A stretch of 64,000 nt of DNA from Undaria pinnatifida (taxonomy: Eukaryota; Sar; Phaeophyceae; Laminariales; Alariaceae): the NCBI GenBank assembly GCA_012845835.1, contig JABAKD010000026.1, positions 9,224,558 through 9,288,557 on the forward strand, in the 5' to 3' direction. Position 1 is the stretch's first letter. Each line of letters starts with the position of its first letter. The notes below the pieces were generated by a model. That model was not told the DNA's origin and did not search any database. It saw only the letters and a program-made list of their open reading frames with translations. A program made the translations under genes and the position numbers. Below are positions 49,037 to 60,500 of this stretch, piece after piece.

Positions 49037-49305
49037 GATAAAAGGATGCATTTCCCATCACAGCTGTCAGATTTTGTCCCCCTCAGAAACGGGTTTTATA
49101 GTTTCCGCGCACAGACTGACTAAAATCATCCTGTTGACCCTGATGGCTACACTGTAGTTGTAAGGGGAGTCGCCGACCTATATCCTTAATGAGGACACAC
49201 AACTCGTAATGCGCGCGATCGGAGTATCACACACAGCTTGCAAAGATGAGTTTCGACGAAATCTTCGATCTCACAGCTGGAGTGTATTTTCATTTTTTAT
49301 AATAT
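49037..49305 (+). mobile_element. VPM repeat, short 5'-truncated copy (one P module + M)
   Basis: Begins at 'ATAAAAGGATGCATTTCC' inside a P module and ends with M (49198-49305; ATG at 49245 begins MSFDEIFDLTAGVYF). TATATATATCG occurs on both sides and may be a target-site duplication, or a coincidence within the (TA)n run. Confidence 0.8.
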
Positions 49306-49475
49306 ATATATCGTGCACGTACACGTCGATCTAAAATTTCAATCTGCACCCCACCGCAAAAGCGCGATAGGTACCAGCAAGAATTTTTCAGTTGCTGGGG
49401 TGTTCGATGTCTTGCGCGTGCAATGTTTTTGCGACGCCTTGCCGCAACGTATGAGCTCCATTGCAATAATATGTA
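49306..49475 (+). repeat. Segment shared with 61566-61737 (left half of a split flank)
   Basis: From ATATCGTGCACGTACACGTC to the GCAATAATATGTA at 49463-49475 this follows 61566-61737 closely. Its continuation is found only after the next VPM insertion, at 50589. No gene. Confidence 0.85.
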
Positions 49476-50588
49476 CTCATCTCGCCCCCTCCCCCCCCCC
49501 CCCCTTTGTTCCCCGCCCAGTTGTTCAAACGCCCCACTAATAATCGAAATAGGCCGGAGTTTTAAACACTTCTAAGCTATTGATATCAAGTAATTATTTT
49601 GCTAACTATCCATGACGTAGTATTCATTCATCCCCCCTCCCCCCGTCCAACGCCCCCTTCTTCCCCACACCCCGCACGATCGCCTAGACCCAGCACCGCG
49701 CGTATAGCAAGCCCCTACATATATGATTAATACGCGCGATCGGAGGATCACACACAATGTTGCGAACATCAGTGTCAACCAAATCCTTGATCTCATAGCT
49801 GGAGTGTATTTTAATATTATATGTGACCTAAACCTCTTGAACCCCCCCTCCCCCCCCCCCCGCCCCATTTTTTTTTTTCTTCCCTCGCTTCCTCTTGCTT
49901 AAACGCCCCACCTAATAACGAAATCCGCCAGAGTGATAAACACTTCCACGACATGGATATCGCCTCGTTATTGTTTCAGAGCCGTCCATGCCGCTGCTGC
50001 AATTCCCACCCACCCTCGCCCCCGACGCCCCCTCCTTCCCCACCACCCGTACCATCGCCTAGACCACGCACCACGCGTATAGCAAACCTCTACATCTATG
50101 CGGCCTGAAGCCCTCCTCCCCCGCCCCCGCCCCCCTCCGCCGCATTCCTCCGCCCTCCCCCACAAGGAATATTTATAGTTTCCACGCACAAATTGACCTG
50201 CCCCATCCGTCCCTTCCCCCCCCTCCCCCCCTTCCGCCCCCCTTTTGACCAAAATCAGGCCCCCACGTCCTTTAAAACTTCGCCCTCCCCTCACCGGATA
50301 TTCGACTTACAGGATTCACTTGACAAACGGATGCATTTCCTTCCACAGCTGTCCGATTTTGTCCCCCTCAGAAACGGGTTTTATAGTTTCCGCGCACAGA
50401 CTGCCTAACGTCACCCTGTTGACCCTGATAGCTACACTGTAGTTGCAAGGGGAGTCGCCGACCTACATCCTTAATGAGGACACACAACCCGTGATACGCG
50501 CCTTCGGAGTATCACACACAGCTTGCAAAGATGAGTTTCGACAATATCTTCGATCTCACAGAGTGCATTTTAATTTTTAATATATGTA
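49476..50588 (+). mobile_element. VPM repeat inserted with 7-bp target duplication (P + M)
   Basis: Starts in a poly(C) tract, carries several P modules and an internal variant M (49726-49825), and ends with a terminal M (50484-50575) shortened by a small deletion, plus an A/T-rich tail. ATATGTA lies at 49469-49475 and again at 50582-50588. The uninterrupted target, with GTAGGTA in place of ATATGTA, is present at 61721-61750. This marks a real insertion with a fixed M end and a truncated other end. Confidence 0.85.
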
Positions 50589-50715
50589 TTGTATGGCATC
50601 ACGACTCACCCAACAGCAGTAATGTGGAGCGGATTTTGAGGTCAACTTACTGAGTACTGTATATGAATTAGTCTGCGCCCATCGTAACGTTAAGCCATAT
50701 TCAGTGGACATTTCA
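50589..50715 (+). repeat. Segment shared with 61738-61885 (right half of a split flank)
   Basis: TATGGCATCACGACTCACCC through the 'GCCATATTCAGT' region matches the sequence that directly continues the 61.6-kb counterpart, which itself has an extra ~25-bp internal duplication. No gene. Confidence 0.85.
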
Positions 50716-50719
50716 CCCA

Positions 50720-51000
50720 AACAGACGCAATTTCTGCTCTTGCGGTGGACTATCTACAAGTATCCACGCCCAAGTCCTCTCGAGTGTTTTGGCTGTGAAG
50801 GTTTCTCTTACCCAACCATGCAGGTGGGAAGTCATTCATTCATACTTCCATATTATATACGTGTGTTCGCGATCAAGATCCTTCAAGTCGATCGTTTTGG
50901 CTGTGAAGATTATATCTCACCCAGCAGTCCGCATGGGGAATCACTCGTTCTTTATGCCATATAACATTTATCGAGTCCCTTACGGATACTATCGTGACGT
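50720..51000 (+). repeat. Two-unit diverged repeat (~100 bp)
   Basis: 'CGTTTTGGCTGTGAAGATTA' and 'TGTTTTGGCTGTGAAGGTTT' head two similar ~100-bp stretches that also share 'CTCACCCA'/'CTTACCCA' and 'CATTC'/'CACTCGTTC' words. No gene. Confidence 0.55.
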
Positions 51001-51059
51001 GTGAAGAGTGGGTATATATATAATACGAATGGAAGTTCTACAAAGGCTGACAAAGTCAT

Positions 51060-52330
51060 AAAAAAGGGGGGCGGGAGGAAACCCGCTTCCAACCCCCCAC
51101 CTCCACCGCCCCAACACCCCCCCGCCCCCCTTTTTTGTTTTATTTTTTCTTCCCCCTCAACCCCCCCCCCCCCCTCCCGTTTGTCCCCCCGCTTTTTTAT
51201 TCCTTATTTACCCTCCTCACCGATTAAACAGAAATATGCCACATGCCTCAACACACATAAGAAGTATAGAATAATACTGCGGCCTTGTATACTCTCACCA
51301 CAAACTCACAACCCCCCCCCAGTAGATAAACAAGAGACAACGCATCGGATTCACCCCCCCGGCGCTCCTTCCTCCCTCCCTCCTTAGCCGATTGAACATA
51401 ATTACGCCTCAAGTTACATGTTTACCCTCCCCCGCTGCCTGACCGATTAAACATAATTTGCCACAGGTTTACTCACGTGAAACGTATGTTATAACACTGC
51501 GACCTTGTTGGAACCCGCAACCCCCCCTCCTCCCCCCAACGATGAAACAGAAACGATGAAACAGAAAAGTATGCGATTACACTGCGACCTTGTGTACCCC
51601 CACATAATTTAATTACCCCCCCTCGCTAACCTCCATCAACTTACGGTTAAATAGAAATGACCAAGGCTACGGTAGGGGGGGTACCCCCATTTTCACTGAT
51701 GTGTTTGTACCCCACGGATGAAGATGGTTTAGGCACTTGTTTTGGCGCAGCTTAGATCACCTTTGCTTTGCAGATTGATTTCGTCAATGTAAAACATGAA
51801 GAAAACGTAAGATCGCATAGGAACAAAGGGGTTACTCGCAAGAGTGACCCCTAGCCACTGAAATAAAAGTCCCTAAAGGGGACCCCCCTCCCGTAGCCTG
51901 GGTCAAATACCCTCAAGAAAATTAAGCCTTCCCCCTCCCTCTCCCTCTTCAGGTTACAGGTTTACCCTCCCCCGCTGCCTGACCAATTAAACATAATTTT
52001 GCCACAGCACACATGAAAACTATGTTACAACACTGCGACTTTGTATACCCTCGCGATAAACTGTTGTAACCCTCCCCCCCCCCCCCCCCGCAAAGATGAA
52101 ACAAAACGATGAGACAGAGACGGTGAAACAGAAACGACGAAACAGAAAAGTATGCCATTATACTGCGACCTTGTGTACCCCCACGCCAATTTAATCCCCC
52201 CCTCCCCCCCTCCTCCCCCTCTAACCCTCAACGGCTTACGATTAAATAGAAAATACACTCATAATTTATGCGCCCCCCCCCCCCCCCCCCCTCTCCCCCC
52301 CCCCCGTCCCGCTTTCATCTACCACACCAT
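51060..52330 (+). repeat. C-tract-linked repeat family cluster
   Basis: Repeated order: 'GATTAAACATAAT', 'GCCACAG', 'TTATAACACTGCGACCTTG', a C tract, 'GATGAAACAGAAACGA', 'AAAGTATGC', 'CACTGCGACCTTGTGTACCC', a C tract, 'TTACGATTAAATAGAAA'. Two long copies lie at about 51415-51660 and 51950-52260, with older pieces at 51210-51400. A relative precedes VPM copy 1 at 2445-2590. Poly(C) tracts reach about 20 bases. Confidence 0.8.
51658..51905. mobile_element. MITE-like element (248 bp) with terminal inverted repeats
   Basis: The left end (51658-51687) and the reverse complement of the right end (51878-51905) share TGACCMAGGCTACGGK followed by a G run and then CCCC. The interior is non-coding and contains two hairpins: GGGGTTACTC/GAGTGACCCC and GTCCC/GGGAC. 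The related C-tract copy at 52241-52260 reads TTAAATAGAAAATACACTC, without the element, at the matching spot. The target duplication is ambiguous because the site is A-rich. Confidence 0.8.
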
Positions 52331-52460
52331 GAACTTTACGACACACCATATTACACTTGGACGACCTGGTCTTTGGAAACCTGAAGACCTGATCACACAC
52401 CATCAGGAACTTGAAGACGCGTAACCACAAACAGTCAGTCATTTGTACCCCCGATCAATC

Positions 52461-52971
52461 ATGCCACGGATACGGGGTAAACGTAGACCCCCACGACCAT
52501 TTAAATGGGACGATGCATCTCCCTCAGGGATAATGCGAAATGCATTTGTACGAACTAGACAGGCAGTGATGTCTAACCATCCTTCGCTGAAAGGATTTGG
52601 AGGATTCGAAATGCTTGGTTGGCAAAGGGTAAGGGGAAAAGGGCGATTTGCCACCAGGAGCACTTTGTCAGCAAAAGAGTGGGAAAACATTTCATAAATG
52701 GCGAAATGTTCCCGGCCCAGGTGCAAGACGCCCAGTCGCTGACAAGGACGCATGTTCTATTTACGCTACAGTCCATTTGAAAAACAAGAAAACATACGTT
52801 GGACGAACGACCAAGAGCCCGTACGTTAGATTTCAGGAACATACTTCCACAACAGACGCTCTGGGTAGGGAAATCATGGTGGATCAAAACAAATTTGTAG
52901 TTGTTCTCCTTGAAATAGTTCCCCAGTTTGTAGGGGGTGTAGAGAACTCGGGGACACCACTCCATTGGTGA
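52461..52971 (+). pseudogene. PLE N-terminal part with GIY-YIG endonuclease
   Basis: From the ATG at 52461 the sequence reads a basic leader (MPRIRGKRRPPRPFKW). In the next frame a GIY-YIG module follows, with SIYATV, then TYVGR about ten residues on, then RFQEH. These match the GIY, YIG and Arg/His positions of the fold, which nicks DNA in PLE integration. The module lies ahead of the reverse transcriptase, whereas canonical Penelope elements carry it at the C-terminus. The two pieces are not in one frame. Confidence 0.8.
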
Positions 52972-52998
52972 CAAAGAGAAAACTCATGGATAAACCGA

Positions 52999-54032
52999 TT
53001 GCACACACGCACAAAAGGATACAATACACGTAGGGAAATCGCCAAGCCACAACTCCCGCAGATACCAACACATGGCTTTGGGATTAGACGCGTCAAACGC
53101 TCTAGGCACAAATCTCGTATTACAAAGATAACGCACAATAGACGGGTGTTTCTGTCTAGGGATTGGCAGCGTAGGATAAATTACTTTGCCGGACTTGTTA
53201 CTCATAGACCACACTTGGTGGATTCGTACATCTTGCACCTGGCCCCCAGAAACATGCTCCGCATGATCAAGTACAAAGGACAAAACATCATTCCCGGTAA
53301 CGTCCGAAAGGCTTTCAATGTACTCAGGAACCGCTACTTGATCTCGTTCGCGGCGCCTTCGGTCCAACCAGTGAAAGTACCCAAGTTAATCGTCATGGGA
53401 TTCACTAGTGAGATTGCCAACGTAGTCCCCCTGCGCGGATTACTGATGCGGCCAAATATAGGCTACCCGCTGAATGCGTTGGGTTTTGGGAGAGTATTAT
53501 GGAAACAATTCCATGTTTCAAGTATGGTGAGACCTTGGATAACTTCTTCCTCAATGCCAGCGCTGTAGCACGCGACATCAACCAGAATTTTCAGTGTATC
53601 TGCGGGAATTCTAGATGGTCTAAGATTGCCGTATGTATTAAGGATGGTTCCCTTTGTGCATTAACAACAGATGCAGAGTGCCTTAAGCAAGCCTTAAGCA
53701 GAAAGATGCTGAAGCCATACTGAAACTACAGGCCGGATTTAGATTAGATTATGCGGAGGAGAAGCATACAGCCCCATTTTATGTGCAAATGGTCACGGCC
53801 ATCGGGGAACATGTAGCCGAGATCTGCAGCAACTCAACAATCAACTACGTGGATACTTTAGACTGGAGGAACACGCTATTTGAAGAAATACGTAGGTGTT
53901 TAGAGTACGGAAAAGATGCTGCTGAAACACGTCCAGTAACAGGCAGCATCGACATTTCGGCAGCCAGATGCGCATTCAAACAGGCGCATAAAGTGTGGTC
54001 ATCACCAAAGTGGACAAAACAACAAACTGCCT
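52999..54032 (+). pseudogene. PLE middle region with CxC motif
   Basis: Open stretches in more than one frame. The first (52999-53568) is a basic region. The second (53499-53723) contains FQCICGNSRW, a CxC motif of the kind reported between endonuclease and reverse transcriptase in Chlamys/Naiad PLEs. The third (to 54032) leads into the RT region. The function of the CxC motif is thought to be zinc binding. Confidence 0.65.
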
Positions 54033-55566
54033 GAGCGTCATGTGGAAAGCCTGTTCTGTGAGAGTAGCCGCAGCAGAGTTGAGTGGTCCAGGATATACAC
54101 GAGTTGAGAGTGAAATGTTCCCAGACCTCATAGAGAAAATTACGACGAGGCAAATTACCTATCTGCTGAAGGGACATTTACCGATACCAATAGTCATGGT
54201 CAAAATCCAAGACGCTCAAAATCCACACAAGCACAAGTATGTCAAAAAGTACTCTACGCAGAAACCGGTTAGATACCTTATGCCCAAATTACACAAAGCG
54301 ATCCCAGCTTTCCAGGGTATCACAGCGTGTTGTGGCACAACCACAGAAGGCGTAGCTAAGATAGTGAATGCAGTACGCGTTGGCATCAGACCAGTACAAG
54401 ATGCTGTGTGCCGTGAATATGTATCCGTATTGGTTTGGTTGCAAACAAGTGTTGGATTACGTCTGGTGGGGCTGAGATAGTAGATGTTATGAAAGATTTG
54501 GATCACAAACCAGCGATGGCAAAAAACGGACTGCCTCACCACCAGGAAACGTTCGATTTTGTAGCCATGTATGCTAACATTCCAGTCAAACGTCTTAAAC
54601 GTATCATGGGCGAGTTACTGGACTTTGTATTCACGTACCAAGAAGCAAAAGAGGGTTTCAAATCGATGTACATTAAGTATGGGTTCAAATATGATGAAAA
54701 GGAACCGAAGATCAACGAAATACACTGGTCTCTCAACCCTCCTGTAAATACTAATGAAACGACCAACAACAAAAAGGAATTTATAGTTGGTCAAGCTAAA
54801 CTGTGTGAATGGATCAAGTTCGTATTAGACGAAGGGTTTGTACAATTTGGAGGAGCGGTGTATCAGCAATCATCGGGCATATTCATGGGCACTGCGCCCG
54901 CACCCAATTTTCCGAACGATTTTGCGTTCATGCATGACCTCAATTTCCGAAAAATTATGATGAATAGATATTTACTCGATACGACAAACAACATTGAACC
55001 TCTTTACCCTTTAGAGTTTATTGAACAATACGGCAGTAACACGAAGAGATTCATAAATAACATACTTACGGTAGCACCAGGCTTACCAAGTAGGAAGGGT
55101 CCTACGTTTGAACAAATATTAAGCTGCAAGAAGGGGAGGGGTGTGTGTGTTGGAATGTATCCGGAACACATCCTGAATGACGAGGGTGAGCAGGTTGCGA
55201 ACCCTGTATCTATCACGAAAGAACAAAGAGGGCAAACAGGGCATTTCCTGGATATGGAAATGTACTGCTGGAGTGTCGGAAATTCGAATGTTTGATAAAC
55301 GGGACCACATGGAGGCACTGAAGCAGTAGTACCGTAGGTACCCCCACATTGAAACACGATTATAAAAAAAGTCTTTGTACGCGACCGTCCATTGCCAACT
55401 TTGTCGATTTGCAATTAGGTGCTCGGAAATCCATTTCTTCCAGGTAGCAGCAGCTAAGTTGATGACGGACATGATTCGACATGTATGCCATGAAACGCTT
55501 GCGGAGCAACCTCCAAAGTTTCCGCTAAACATTTTTCAAAAACTCACCGATAAAGCCGACTATTAA
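53995..55566 (+). pseudogene. PLE reverse transcriptase and C-terminal region
   Basis: Recognisable RT landmarks: VDKTTNCLSV and YLMPKLHKAIPA (PLE RT start), FDFVAMYANIP (motif A region, one Asp present), VYQQSSGIFMGTAPAPN (motif B region) and KRFINNILTVA where the YxDD-like box should stand, without a visible acidic pair. The longest open stretch is 54435-55295. A C-terminal piece (55375-55566) with LMTDMIRH matches the minus-strand fragment at 48.3-48.5 kb. Catalytic activity is unlikely. Confidence 0.8.
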
Positions 55567-55700
55567 AGGAGTGCATGACCCAGTTGCACGTGAGAAGTAT
55601 TGGCGGTTGGTCACTGAGGGAGTTTGAGATGTATCGAAAGGGAAGGCCAGGCACCCTGGCATGATAGACTGCTGAGTGATGAGTGGGTACGTCTTGGTAC

Positions 55701-56519
55701 GTTACATGATTTCTAAGAATGAGCGATTGACTTGCAGAAGTTATATATAGAATTTCTGGGGATGGCCACTTCGCCTGTCACTCAAACGTTTATTGTTACA
55801 AAGTGTCATATAGAGAGATGCACAACCACCGTTTATGGGAATAGATAGATACATTTTGTTTTTTTGAGGGGGGAGGGTGTCTTCGTGAATAAGTGGAAAC
55901 GTAGTCACGTAGGCAGAGCCGTAGACACGATAGTATGAGAGTGTAATGCACCGTCGTACCTGAGTAAACAATGTGTGCAGGCATGTGAATTCGAGTTAAC
56001 CGGAAAAGGTGTGTAGATTACGTATGCTACTTTTGGATGTGTGTGGGTTGGGAACCGGGTACATATGAGTATGGGAGTGTGTATGGACTGTGCATGCCGA
56101 GTACTGGGTGTTTGTGGGTTGAAAAGAGGGTGTATATAAGCATGGAAGTGTTCAACCTACGTCCGTATGTTGCAAAGTCTGTATTAATACGTTCCCGAAG
56201 GCGTTACGATGCATCTGAGAATTACAAAAAGCGTTATTCACAAACAGTGTTTGCTTTAATATTGTTATGCATGGGTTATTTTGTCCCCTCGACGACGTCG
56301 ATTGAGGAATCAAAATTATAACCAAGAATTTCAGTTATACCAACGCAAAACATACATTCATGACGTACACATCAAACACGCTACCTAGGACCGGAATATT
56401 TCAGGAAATGAACAACGCCAACAATCATGCCAATACATGGTATATAAACGGAAACAACGAACGTTACTGAGTCAAAATCACGCCTGAATGCTAGAGCTAG
56501 TCGTCGGTTTGATTTATCC
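55701..56519. other. Unique DNA with a weak two-unit G/T repeat
   Basis: 'GTGTGTGGGTTGGGAACCGGG' region and 'GTTTGTGGGTTGAAAAGAGGG' region at 56038-56130 look like a diverged pair. No gene seen. Confidence 0.5.
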
Positions 56520-57515
56520 CCAATCATGTCATACATCGCCTAGACCTAGTACCACACGTATATCAAGCCTCTACATAAATGATTAATACGCGCGATAGGA
56601 GTATCATACACAATCTTGTAAAGATGCGTTTCGACCAAATCTTTCATGTCACAGCAGGAGTATTTTTTGCGACCTAAACCTCTTGAAACCCCTTTTCCCC
56701 ACACCCCCCTTTTTTTCCCCCCGCTCACTGTTGCCCAAACGCCCCATATTGAAATCCGCCAGAGCAATAAACACTTTCACGCACTGGATATCACTTCATT
56801 ATCTTTCGAGAGCCATCCATGCTGCTGCTGGAATTCACCCCCCATTCCCCCTCCCCTCCCGCCCCTCCCCTCTCGCCCCCAACGCCCCATCCTTTCCCAC
56901 CACCCGCACCATCCCCTAGACCTAGCACCACACGTATAGCATACTCCTAGATTATCGTGACCTAACCCCCCCGATCCCCCAACCCCCACCCCACACACAC
57001 CCTTCCCCCCCCCCCCCCACACTCCCACCACCCCACCCCACCCCCTCGAACACTCCGCCCTTTGCTCACTGGTTGTACGACCTACAGTATATACATGATA
57101 AACAGCTGCATTTTTCCAAAACCGTCACATTTTGTACCCTTAAAGGATGTGTAATTTCCACGCACAGATTGAGCTGCCCCCGCCCCCCCCCCCCACCCCC
57201 TTCATGATAAACTGGTGCGCTCTTTCCAAAACCGTCAGATTTACCCCCTTGGACGATTTATAGTTTCCACGCAAAACTTAAACTGCCCCACCCGTTTCCC
57301 CTCCCCCCCCCCCCTTCCCCGCTCCCTCGTGATCAAAACCAGGCCCCCACGTCCTTCAACACTCTGCCCTTCCCTCACCGGTTATTCGGCTTGCAGGTTT
57401 CACCTGATAAACTGATGCATTTCCTTCCACGAGTTTCATAGTTTCCGTACACAGACTGACTAACATCACCCTGTTGACCCTGATAGCTTCACTGTAGTTG
57501 TAAGGGGAGCCGCCG
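56520..57515 (+). mobile_element. VPM repeat, P modules without terminal M
   Basis: Carries an internal M variant (56578-56672), then P modules and long C tracts. It stops at GTAAGGGGAGCCGCCG (57499-57514), just before the point where a terminal M would begin. The next VPM copy starts a few tens of bases later, so this copy may have been cut by that insertion. Confidence 0.7.
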
Positions 57516-60500
57516 AAACCTTCCACAGCTCTTCACATGTCACCCGCCAACATGTCGGGATCCAGCGATCGCAGTGATTAAACACCTACGACTTCGTCCA
57601 TATCAATGTACTCAATAGGCAGACTACCTATATATAAACGCTTTCTTGTAACCCCCCCCCCCCTTTCTTTTTTTAGAACCCTAGCCTTACTCCGTATTTG
57701 GATTCAACCCACACCGTGTAGCAAAATAATAATAGGCACATAGTCAACCTATGAAGAGTAACGGTATAATAAGTGTATTATGATACCGCTACAACCCACA
57801 GTTGTCAAGGCTGGTTATTACATGTTTGTCTTCAGGGATAAAATATGCATTTAACCATATTTGACAAAAGCCGCGAGGGGGAACCTTGAGCTTCCCAAAT
57901 ACCCTCGTAACTTGGTTTTTAGCCCCCCGAAGCAGTTTTCTCGGCGTACATAAATACGTTTTGCAGATATACACAACAGACCCCCCCCCCCCTCCCCCAA
58001 CCAATGTAAACCAATATGTATTTGAAAACACCACTCTGAAACAACATGATAACGAAGTCTAGAACGTGAACCAAAATGTACACGAGAAGCAACAACCATG
58101 AGGAAACAACCCAATATGTATTCGAAGACACCACTCTGATGAAATACGATAACGAACTCTAGAACATCAACCAAAACGTACACGTGTAGCAACAACCACG
58201 CGGACACAAAATAATATGTATTCGAAAACACCATTCCGAAACAACCCAACAATGAAGTCTGGAACATCAACCAAAACATATACGTGTAGCAACAACCACG
58301 CGGAAAGACCACTTTGAAACTATACGATAACGAAGTGTAGAACATCAACCAGACACACTAAAACCACGTATACGTCCACATACGAAACCCAGTCAAAATT
58401 TGGGACCCATATACCCTGGATCCCAAATTGAGGCCCCTATGAATCAGAAACATACATAGTCTACATAAAGTCTTTACAAAAACCTAAAGAGCGTCAAAAC
58501 TGCTCGTTGCCAAGTGACAGGTTCATCAAGAACGCAAGAACAAACAGAACGAGAGACGGGGTAATCGCAGCAGCGCAAATCGTTATAGCATTCGCCCACC
58601 ACATCACCTCCTTTGGAATTGGTTTTGGGCATCAGCGAACTGGGTCCAATGCATGCCCGTAGTGTCTTTGGTGGCGTGAGGAGCGGTAGTAAATATCAAG
58701 TGCGCTGCTCGATAACCTGTTCCTGACCGTCGGTATACTGAACAATCTTCGGGCCGCGTCTCCTCTGTGTCAGGTGTGTAAGGAATTTCTTTGTCATTTC
58801 CAAGCAAGCGGTTGCATTGGCATATACTACCTGGCTTGATGTAAAGAAAAGGAACACCACTCAGCAATCATCTACTACACGTTAGGGCATGTTTTTATGA
58901 GCACCACTAACAAGAGCACCAGATATGGACGCGACATCTACAGGACCACAGCATCTTCGACGACAGTGGGAAGAAAACAGGACGTATAATCGTACACTAT
59001 ATAAAAATAATGTGAAAAAGAAGTACAGACAGATATGTTGACACTGCGGTAAACTACACGACCAACTTACTACGCAGGGTATTTCGTGCCTCCATCCGTT
59101 TGCATGATTGCCTGTCAACCACTACCATACCACACGCAGTAGCATATGCCTAACGAAGTGAAGTCACCCTCGCGTTCAACAGTGGTGACATCGCATGCCC
59201 ACGTGAGACAACCTCTACGAACGCAGTAGCATATGCCTAACGAAGTAAAGTCACCCTCGCGTGAAATAGTGGTGACATCTCATGCCCACCTCGCTTGCTG
59301 TATTTGTACGGTGTATCTCTGTCTTAGGATTGGCGACCTCAGAGCCCCACATCGGCACGGTAAAAATCATGGGCGTGAAATCGTACATTTGAGACGCTAA
59401 TAATTTGGAAAGGAAGCACAGGCAGATGTGTTTAAATTGCGGTGAACCACACTACCAACTCATTACGTAGGGTATTTCGTACATACCGTCTGCATGATTT
59501 CCTCCCAACCTATTCCAAGCAAAGTATGACTAACGAAGTAACGTAATTGAGCGCGTGTACACCAAGCATTCCTTTCAAAACGCTGACGATTCGCATTTCT
59601 CCTCTCGTGCTTAGTGGCGGTGACATTGCATGACCACATCATCTCGCCTGTTGTATTTGGCAATACGTATCTCTTTCTCATAGTTTCTATCTTTGGATCC
59701 ATGTACAATGACAAATTACGAAGATTTAACACGTTGTTTACTACACACCCAAACACTGGGTTTCATACTGCATCTAACATCAAACCTTCTAGAATAGTAA
59801 ACATTACCCGGCAGATGATATAAAGGGATGTCTTCTCGCTACAACCGTCAGATTTATCTCCTTCAAGGAATTATAGTTTCCGCACACATATTGAAATGTG
59901 CCGCCCGCCCCCCCCACCCCTCCTCCAATCCCTCTTGTTCAAACGCCCCACCCCTTCCCCGTCCCCCCTCCCCCGATTCCACTTGTTCAAACGCCCCACC
60001 TAAAATCAAAATCTACAGAGTGGTAAACACTACCAGCCAGCTGATATCATCTCATTATCTTCCTTGCCATCCATGCCGTAGCTCCAATCCATTCCCTCCC
60101 CCCTGCCCCCCTCATTCCTTTACTTTTACCGCCCAGTTTGTTCAAACGCCCCACTTGAAATCGAAATCGACCACCGTAATAAACATCTCTACGCAGTTGA
60201 TATCACGTCATTGTCTTTATAACCATCCATGACGTAGTTTTCATTCTTCCCCCCCCCCTCCAACCCCCCCCTTCAACGCCCCCTCCTTCCCCACCACCCG
60301 CACGATCGCCTACACCCATCACCACGCGTACAACAAGCCCCTACATACATCGGATCTCACAGCCGGTGTGTAATTGAATATTATGTGACCTAAACCTCTT
60401 AAAAAACCTTCCCCCACTCCCCCTCTTCCCGCCCACCCCTTTTTTGTTTTTTTTTTCTCGCTCTTCCTTGCTCAAATGCCCCACCTAATATCGAAATCCG

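Larger units (their letters stand above)
52330..55700 (+). mobile_element. Penelope-like retroelement with N-terminal GIY-YIG (Chlamys/Naiad type)
   Basis: In order: a short basic N-terminal region, a GIY-YIG endonuclease, a middle region with a CxC motif, reverse-transcriptase motifs, a C-terminal region and a 3' non-coding end. PLEs with the endonuclease in front and a CxC motif are known as the Chlamys and Naiad groups; the assignment here is by layout. The coding sequence is split over several frames, so the copy is not functional as it stands. The left limit is uncertain because it borders C-tract repeats. The 3' end is defined by the shared end at 47.9 kb. Confidence 0.85.
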
